Source: Hybos culiciformis (Eukaryota > Arthropoda > Insecta > Diptera > Hybotidae). From it: a DNA stretch of 64,000 bases. A model generated the notes under the pieces. The model ran no database searches, was not told where the DNA came from, and was given only the letters and a program-made list of their open reading frames with translations. The position numbers and the translations under genes were made by a program. The DNA is taken from contig OZ023274.1 in the NCBI GenBank assembly GCA_964007475.1, forward strand, positions 1,922,001 through 1,986,000, written 5' to 3'. Numbering within the stretch: position 1 is the first letter of the stretch; each line of letters opens with the position of its first letter. This document shows positions 51,336 to 61,100 of this stretch, in pieces.

Positions 51336-54300
51336 GTTGTTAAATGAACCTATCACTTTTTCATTAAATACCCACTTATTAAGAAAAACATTTTATTTAT
51401 GGTTCATGAGAAGCCAATTAAATTGTATATATATATAGAATTTTAACTAGAGGAGCACAGAAATTCTATCTACAATATTAATTTGATTCAGAATAATGAA
51501 TGAAGAGAAAAAAAATGGATAGAATAAAAATGGAAATTAAATTTTCATTATCCTGACACCAATTTAATTGTAATTTAAGAAAATTGTATTGGAAAATAGG
51601 AAATACGCACACAACTGACGATAAGCAGTAAATAAATGATTTATGTTTTTTTTTTTTTTTTTTTAAATGAATGAACATCTAATTGAGCTAATCAAATATA
51701 TATAAATAAAATAATTAAAAAAAAATAAAAATTAAATTAGTTGATTTATAATAAAGTATTTTCTCGACATTCTCTCATTGAATTATTGTAAGGAGGATGA
51801 ACTGAACATTTAATTCATAGATACAAGTATCTAACTACAGGAAGCAGCAGTCGTTGCAAAATTAAATACCAACTCCAATTGTCGATTAGTTTCTAAAAAA
51901 AAGATAAAAATGTATAAATGTTCATATTTAAAGCTAGAAAAGATATATATTCGTAATAGCCTCTATTATGTTGAGATATTATCTTAATATTATAAAAATT
52001 GTATATCCTTAAAAACGAAAAACACGAAAAAAAAAAATAAATAAAAATTGATGCGATAAATAAAAATTTTAACAATTTTTCATTTTCTTTTTTTGTTTTT
52101 CCCCCAAATTCTTGTTTCAAATTTTTTGAAAATAAAACATGCAAAAAAAAAAATTTTTTGATAAAGGATAAAGCTTTATTATTTTAAAGAATTTTAAAGA
52201 ATTCTTTGGGAAACTTTTTGGAAAGGTTTTCTAAAGATTTAATCGCATCGAAATCGCAACAATATAAAATTTAAGAAATTTTCTTTGAAATATTTTAAAT
52301 TTAGGTACAATTAAAAAGGAAAAATATTACTGTTGTTATGTAAAGAGGATTATGTCCCTGTGTATGTATATATTAAGGATTATGAGATTTTTTGATAGTG
52401 TTTCACAATTTTATTTCAAAATTTAAAATTTTTTGCAAATATTTGAAAAAAGTTAATATTAACCATGTAGGGTTTTTAGGAAGATAACTTCGATTCGGAT
52501 CACTTCGGACAATGTTAAAGGATTTTTTGGCTGGGTTCACAAAAAAAAACTTCGTCTTACCTTCGGTAATTGGAAAAAGGATTAGTAATATGTGTAGGTA
52601 TAAGAATAAAGACATTGTAATTTATTTAGAGATTTATATAAATAATATTCTAATCACTTCTAATTAATCAATTCATTCTATATTCATCGTTTAACTTTTC
52701 ATTAAAAATATATTTTTTCCCTGTTTCAAGTTTAAGTTGATTCAAGTTCTTCTTTTCACAAATAAATTAATCTTATGTATACAGATAGAATCCATATTAA
52801 AAGGATATATGTATGTGCAAAAAAAAAGGATATTGATTTATTCAGATGATCCTTTTTTTTGTATTCTGTATTTAAAAATCGGATAAACAAATAGTAATTA
52901 TGTTAAACTGTTATTCATTTAACTTTTATTTATTTTCTGTTTAATAATTTTTTTTAACATTTTATTCTTTCCATAATTATAGGAAAAAAAGGGTTTATTT
53001 ATATATTACAGGTGGTAAAGTTAGGGTTCATTAAAGTTTAAATAAAAAAAAAAGAAGTAATCTGAAAACATCTGTTTTTTTTTACTTGAAAAAGAAAATT
53101 ATTTTCTTTTTATATGTTTTATTTTTTAAAAGTTTCAAAAATGTTTTCATTTCTATGTGTACCATATTTAGTACACGTAAAAAGTTTATTATTGAGTGGA
53201 GTTTAAAAGTAGTAATTTCGAAAATTCAGTCTTCATTTAAATTTCCTTCTTACGATAATTATTCTTTGCTATTACGGTTTTAATTATCTTAAAGTTAAGA
53301 AGATAATTTTAATAGAAGAACAAACATTATAACCATAAATGAATTTATAATATGTGAGATTATTAAAAATACCAGAAACTAAATTAATTCAAAATTAATT
53401 ATAAATTTATATGATGTTATGAACTGTACCAAAGCCAAAAATTACCACAACAGTAGGGCAGATAATTTAAAACCAAAAAATTTAAATATCTATATAGAAT
53501 ATATTGAAAATTTAATTATTATTATATTGTTTTAATGTTATATTGTTGCTATTATGGTGATAACGATTATGACATATCGAAAAAGTGTTTAATTATATTT
53601 ATATAGTGCAACGTGCAACATCCTTTTTAATCTTTAGAAATCATAAATTTCTATATTACTTTCGGTTTTCAAATTAATGTGGGAAATTTATATATAATCT
53701 GCCATGAACATGTATTTCATCGGCTAGACAATTCTATTAGTCCATACGACATTGATGTAGTTTCAAGTAAATCACATTTGAAAGTTAAGATAAAAGTTTT
53801 ATTACAACTGGCGAGAAAAGTGATGCTTTTTGTATCTAAGATTAATATTTTAGGAATTCTGTTATGAATTAGACACTCAGATAATAATAAATGATGTTTA
53901 AGGAAGCTATGTCAATCAAGACAACTCAAAACACGATTTTATTCCACCTCATACATTCAAAAATTTGTTTGTGTTCAGTGTATTCCATAACCTAAAAATA
54001 AGTGGATATCGAATATTATAAATATTGAAAAAAAAAATCTATTTTTGTACTGAAATAACAGCAGTGCCATATCATACAAAATCTAAAATAAAAAATTTTG
54101 TGATATTTTGATATCTTAGCATACAGACAAATGGGTCAGAAATTCAGAAAGCGAGTGCTTTAAAACCTTTAACAGCATACTTAATTAAAAATCCTCGAAA
54201 TGTCGTATGAACTAAAAGAATTCTCAGCTGACGAATTATATTTTAATTAATTTTTGATCTAATTTAATAATACGAGAGGAAACAAAACTCTGTACTTATA

Positions 54301-57300
54301 TGTCTGTTGAAGTTTATAATATTCAAATCCTTATAAGGCTTAATCTATCAATTTTTAAATTAGTGCATTATACATTGTACAACAGACTAAGTTTTTCCAG
54401 AAAAATCAAATTCTTTCCACTATACTTGTGTATGAAAAGTACGTTTAGAAGTGTACACTTTTTTTCCGGATATATTTTTAGGTTTGAACAAAGTATTAGT
54501 GAAACTTAAAAATTTTAACGCATTACAATGGGAGTAACTATGGGAAAGCATGCAAAGCAAGATTTTTTTGTTATTTTCTCATAAACATTTTGATATTTTC
54601 TTTTATGTCTATTTTCCCTTACACCAACCGTACCAATGAGATATTCGTTTCTTCTTCGTTTTTTGTTTTAAATGATGATGATAACATCTGTTTTGTTTCA
54701 AAAAATTTTTGTTATTTTTATGTTTTTCAAAATTAAAAGTAACATGTTACATTTTTTGCTCTAGGGAATGCTTAAGCAACTTAATTTATCACCGTAATAT
54801 TTATTTGTATATTATACTTTAATGTTTAGGTTTTTTTTGTATCCTTTGTAATGAAATAAATACTTTGAATTTTTGTAAAAAATTATGTTATTGCGAACAA
54901 AATCTGACATTGTATATAATTTAGTAACTTTATAAAATTTAAATAAATAAATTTACATACATAAAATGTCAGTTAATTCGTAGGTAATATTTTCTGATAT
55001 TTATTTAATGGCGAGAAGGTTGCAATCATAAAATCATATTTGTTGATTAAAGTTATTTAGAGTTCCTTCTGATATTGGTAAATCTACCGAAGTTATTATA
55101 TTAATTACTTTAATTCTCAAATTATGTTTCATTAAATTATATTTTGACTGAAATATAGTGGTTTCACTCACCTCTGTTATGCGACTGTTTGACTTTTTCA
55201 AGAATAAAATTAATCCTTTTAAAGCTGCGCTAAAATATAATTTGCCAAAATAAAAAGAAATTTTCTTTTTTACTTTTATTCAAAAAATATTTATTTATTT
55301 ATATATTTTGATAAAATTAAAATTACATAATAATTATTGAGTTAATTTTTTTTTTTGTCGTCTTAGAAAAAAAATTAAAATAAAAATAAATAACAAAAAA
55401 TGTTGACAAATTAAACAATTAACAAACTTTCTATCTCAAAAAATATAAAATATATATGTTTATGTTTTTTAAAAGCATTGCATAATTTTAGGCGAAAAAT
55501 ATTATTCAATAATCTAAATTTCTAAATTAATATTTTTTATTTTTAAACCTAAAATATTTTTTTTATTTTCCAATATATACATTTAAAATAATTATATAAT
55601 AATATATGTATTTTTTTGAAATATTTTTGTTTATGTAGTATATTTAAATTTTGGGTTTCGAAAAATTTATTGAAAATCACTCAAAAAATTAGAATTTTTA
55701 ACTCAATAGTATTAATTTTCTTTTTCATTTTCCTTCATTTATATCCTTGATTTAGAGACAAAACATTATCAATATTTATTGAATTTTCACTTCAAGAAAC
55801 TAATTTAAAGCATCTAGCAGCTTCCATTTCTAATATTTCTAACTTAGAACTGTATTACTTAAAAATTTCTGTATTATAAATGATTCTAATTTCCGAATGA
55901 TTTTCATTTAATTTTAAAAGATGCAGTACATAATAAACTTTTTTATATTATGTATTAATTATAAATTAAGCCTATTAGTAATATTGAATTATATAATAAA
56001 AGCTACAGGAAATACCCGTATATGATTGTGAAACACTTATATATAAACATAAAACAGTTGTTGAGCACGTAAAGTGTAGAAAGTGCTTTATTTTCAGGTC
56101 TATAGTTTCCTCTTTTTTTTTTTTTAAATATTTTTATTTGTTAATTTTTGACTGTTTAAAAACTTATAAAATGCAAATTCGGATATAAAATTTTTTGTTT
56201 TTTGAAAAATTTTTGTTTATAAACTTAAAAAAATCAATTATTGTAATACAATTGATTAAGAATCAATCCATTGATTAAGCATTTATTTCCGAATTTGAAT
56301 TAAGTTTTTTTTTTTTTTCAATAAAATTATTTCTTTAAATATTAAAGCATAAATTTAACTATTAACGATATAACAAACAAATTTAAAATAATAAATTATA
56401 ATATATAAATGCTTAACGTTTTTTTTTGTTTAATTCTAACTTATCTAGGTTTTAGAAAATAAATTTTACAGAAAATATAAATTTGATAGAATGATATACT
56501 CAACTTTAATCTTTTAAGCGCAGAGTTTAAACATTTCAGCAGTATGTCACTGTGAGACGCTAAACACTCTTTTAATCCAGATTAAATTTGGTCATATTCA
56601 AACCTTTGTGTTTATTGAAAAAGTTCACAATTTATAATCTCTAGCAGAGCATAAAATTATAAAATTCTTGTATAAGACAAAGCTGAGTAACACAGACAAC
56701 ACATAAATTAATAAAAATTAAGAATATCTTATAAGAAAAATATTTGAAAAATATATCATAATCATTCATTTATTTTGACGATAAAATAAAATTTGTATTC
56801 TAATCTTTTCTGTAAAAATTTTTACAGTACTATTCTGAAATTTGTATCTTTTCTTTTCATACAAAATGTTGTTTTTGATGATTGATGAAATTTTTTTTAA
56901 ACATAAAATATGGATTTAGAGTAAAAATATGCACTTTGAACGACGACAACGAATGTGCATAAAATTTAATGTTTTGTAAATAAAAATCTTCATCGGATGA
57001 AGAAAAGATATAAAATAATTTCTTACGTACAATGTACATTATATTATTTTTTTTTTAATGTAAATGAATAGGAAAAAGAATTCAGTGGTTGGCATCTAAC
57101 AGATAGAAACTTTATACCATTTTATTTATTTTTGACTAGAAAAACATATTCTAAGACGAGAATTGAGAGATGCACTGACCAGTGGATTTTATTCTTTGGT
57201 TATTATTTAAAAAAAAAGTGATATGATTTATCTATGTACTTTTCATTATCATTTTACAGTATCGATGGCTCAAAGTTCAATAGTGTTTCCTGACATTTAA

Positions 57301-57810
57301 AGGAAGCATAATTATTTCAATTTCCATCAAAATATTGTTAAAGACAGCAGGGTTAGGAAAAAACTGGCATACAATGTAAGCAAATGAGAAACTCGAAATG
57401 TTGTTGTTAGGAGCACTCAAGAAATTTTGCCACCGATTTATAAATTATTTTTGCACTAATTATAATTAAAACAAATTTTAAATGTAGTTGCTCATATTAA
57501 TATTATAATAATTTTACACTTCTTGTCAACAAAAAAAAAAATAGAAAGAATTTTAATTTATATATTATTCAAAAAATTTGTAAAAATATAAAATGTGTAC
57601 AGGATTTTTATTATTTTGTAAAAGTATTGTTTAAAAAAATAAATATAATATAGTTATATAATGTTGTATAGAGATTGTTTATCTGAAAGATTCACATAAA
57701 AGTTCAGTTCTTGATAGTTCTTGATATAGTTTTCTAGGTATTATTATAATTAAAATGAAACTATATAATATATACAAATAGGTTATGCATGAGATGTATG
57801 TATATCTTGT

Positions 57811-57816
57811 TTTATT
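57811..57816 (-). terminator. Possible polyadenylation signal of the cyclase
   Basis: AATAAA on the minus strand, about 173 nt after the stop codon. The region is so A+T-rich that such hexamers occur by chance, so this is only a candidate 3' end. Confidence 0.2.
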
Positions 57817-57988
57817 TTTATGATAATGGGTTTTAAATTATATTTCTCTTTAAGTTTATAAGATATATATTTTATCTTTAAATATACGGTTTAACTTTAA
57901 TTCTTAAATATATTTTAATTTTTAGTTATAATGTTAAACTTATAATAAATAATAAATAGGTGTTAATTTTTTTTTTGTTTTTTTAATT

Positions 57989-58120
57989 TTAAATTTTATC
58001 ATCAAATGGGGTTTTGACGAAATATGTTGTCAGTGTACCTTTACCTTTTACAAAAGTTGGTCCACGACACTCACAAGAATAGCCAGCATCCATTAATATT
58101 TTTGCTGTTGATTCGGTGGT
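57989..58120 (-). CDS. Ac76E-like: Adenylate cyclase exon 11 (C-terminus and stop)
   Basis: 132 nt. Acceptor TTCATTACAG/AC follows a pyrimidine-rich stretch. It encodes 43 residues with [20 protein letters not shown], including the Lys of VKGKG that contacts the triphosphate in C2, and ends KTPFDDKI with stop TAA at 57989-57991. Like other C2 tails of this group it stops soon after the last strand, with no long C-terminal extension. Confidence 0.94.
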   Translation of the reverse strand, partial: TTESTAKILMDAGYSCECRGPTFVKGKGTLTTYFVKTPFDDKI

Positions 58121-61100
58121 CTGTAATGAAAAATAACATAATTAAATTTTTTTTAAATTTTGTAAAAATGACAGAAAATAAATAGATTATTATTTACCTG
58201 CAAACGACCCATCACACCACAACTATCCATTCGACTAGCCACATTCACAGTATTACTCCAAATATCATATTGTGGCTTATTGGCACCAATAACACCAGCA
58301 ATAACTGGGCCATGATTTAAACCAATTCGTAATCTGAATCGTTGAAATGATTCTCGATTAATTGAATCCAAAATGGACATTAATTGAATAGCAAATTCCA
58401 CTAAAATCACAACATTATGTTCTTCTGTACGCTTTTCGTCCTAAATTTTAAATGAAATAAAAAGAAATAAATTTATCAAAATATTTATACCTTATATATT
58501 TATCGTAACACTAAAATATTTATTATAAATGCAATAGTTTTGCTCGCAATTAAATTTTAAGCACTTTTTTGTTAAATAAGCTTGAATCAAAGCTCAAAAA
58601 ATATAGTTTGCAAGAAAAAAGATAATGACCCGTAAGAAAACCTAATGATAATTCCTATTTGAATAATATTGTTGTTTATATTACGTCCCGGAAGAAACTT
58701 AGAAAAAAGATATAATGTAAAAATTACAGAAAATCGTAAAATTTGATTGAAAAACTTTTTTCCTATATATTAAAATTCTGGGATGATTAAGATTTTATGA
58801 CATTATTAACAAAAAAAAATTATTAATACCTATCTATTTTATGTATTTTTTGCTTCGGTTCAGAGTAAGAGGAAATTGAAAAATTTTGTTATTTATCAAT
58901 TTTGTTACTTTTTACCTCACTCGCCTCTAAATCTAATGCTATCTAGGCTTGTAAGACATTAACATTGCGAGTACACCGAACTTCTCGGAAATATAAATGG
59001 CATTTGAGTTCAAAATATAAATAAGAGAAATGCCAAATGTTTCTATGTTAGGGACATTAACTTTCACAAATCATATCTTAAAAAAAAAAATGTAACCTAA
59101 TTTATGGAATATATATATAATGTTAAAAACAAAAAAGAAAAATCAATAAAACTTTTTTCGTAAAGAAAACCAAAAAAAAAAAAAGTGAAAAATTAAAGAT
59201 TAATTGAAAAACTTTTTTTTATTATTAATGTTAATTTTAACTTACCGCTGGATTTCGTAACTTTTCATTGATAATTCAATTTTGTGTAACGGAAGCAAAA
59301 TCCCAAACGTCAAACAAAAAATATTATTAAATTAGTTAACATCATTTTAGTCCACAAAAACAAGCATTAAAAAAAAACAAAGAACAAACAACAAAAGTAA
59401 AGAAGCTAAAACTTAATTTTTTGATATTTTTGCATTAAATAAAAATTTTTTCTACTCACATTGGGACCATCTTCTTTTCCAGGTCTTAAGCCAGAAGCAC
59501 ACATATATGTGCTTCCAATTGTTTTAATTTTTTCAATTCCACTAAATTTTGGTTTAAGCAGAAGCTGGAAGAAAAATTTTAAAATCAAATAAGCTTTTTT
59601 AACATGATTTCAATCTTAATCAGCTTGTATATATATAGCAATTATAACACTCTTTGACAAATTCTTCTAAATTTTAAGCAAATCTTATCTAATGTAGGTA
59701 TAAGTTATAAATTTATATAGTTTTGAAAAAAAAAAAACTTACTTTATCAAAATCACATATTATTTCATTTAATAAGCGTAAACATTCTAAACCTTGTTTA
59801 TTAACATCTGATTCACCATAAAATTCTTTATAATTTGGTATTGAAGCAAACATAACAGCAACACCGGAATAACTTTCATGATATAACTCGGCAGTTCGTT
59901 CTTGTAACAGAAAGTGTGAAGCAACATGAGCTGGTAAAATATTTTCCAACAAAATCTATAAAATATACATAAAGATTTAGCTCACACATAAATTAATATA
60001 ATTTTCAGATTTTTCTCCAAAGATTCATTATTCACTTCAATTATTTAAATTTGAATTTAAAACACACTAAATCGAATATGTTATTTTTTCTTCTTATTCT
60101 TATTATTTTATTTTTACCTTATTTATTCCTCTCATTGTCTCAACTTCCTCTTGTTCAACTTTAAGCTTTGCTTTCCATAAAAAGTCTGTTCGTGCAACAT
60201 ATTCACCTTGGCGATCCAATGTATGAAGAACAGCTGTTATTAGCCATAAAAGCAATAATCCCAGAAGTGCTAAAGGCAACCTGAAAAGTTCAATTAACAA
60301 TTATGTATATAAAAATTTAAAATTTAAATTAAAAACTATTTATTGGAAAGGTAAATAGAAAGGTATAGTCAGAATATAATGAACTTACCCTTCATATATT
60401 TTATCATAATCTGTGAATAAATCACTCCAATATAAAATAATAAATTCAGTCAGGCCAGCCAAAACCATAATAGCTAATTTTAAAATAAAGCCAGCTCTTA
60501 AAAATGCAGAAATTGCTGCCAAACTTAATGCACAACATAATAAATAGGCCGGTGCTGTATTTGCTCTTGGATTTAAAGGCGCAATTAATTCAGGTGGAAA
60601 GTATATATCTGATGATGAATTTGTTACATTCATAATATTTGTAATATTTATTAAATTTGATGAATTTTGATAAATAATTTCATTAATAATTTCAGATTCA
60701 TCAGAAAAATTTATCTAAAAAAAAGGTATTGTAAATATTTTAGCAATAAAATCGGAAATATTTTTGATATTTCTAAGATTTTTCAATTTAGATATTTGTT
60801 GTAAAATTACATTTAAGATTCTAAGAACTATATAAGAACGAATCTATAATTTCAAGAATTTTTAGAAAATTTAATTATTTTGGAACTAAGGAAATAATTG
60901 TAAAAATTAATTAGTATTCGAAAGCTTAAAAAAACATAATGAATAATTTACCACACTAAATACAGCAAATGCTGATATTAAAATATTTGTTATTAAAAAT
61001 ATAACCATTCGAATAATTCGACTACTTGCTATCGTCTGTCCTGGTCCATTACTACCGGGCGAATCCGATTCAGACATTTGTGAATGACTTAAGTACATAA

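Larger units (their letters stand above)
37757..57810. other. AT-rich intergenic DNA downstream of the cyclase
   Basis: No recognisable gene. A GC-richer islet at 39850-39960 carries GCGCC/GGCGC motifs but no frame of note. Other short frames are Phe/Ile/Lys/Asn-rich and lack domain motifs. Confidence 0.6.

Noticed and set aside
1..57800. Possible CRISPR-like arrays, bacterial genes or organelle insertions
   Set aside because: No regularly spaced repeats with unique spacers, and no bacterial, mitochondrial or rRNA-like sequence seen; repeats present are contiguous micro/minisatellites.
1..57800. Numerous TATA-like and AATAAA-like words
   Set aside because: Expected by chance at this base composition; none is tied to a supported gene except the tentative poly-A signal after the cyclase.
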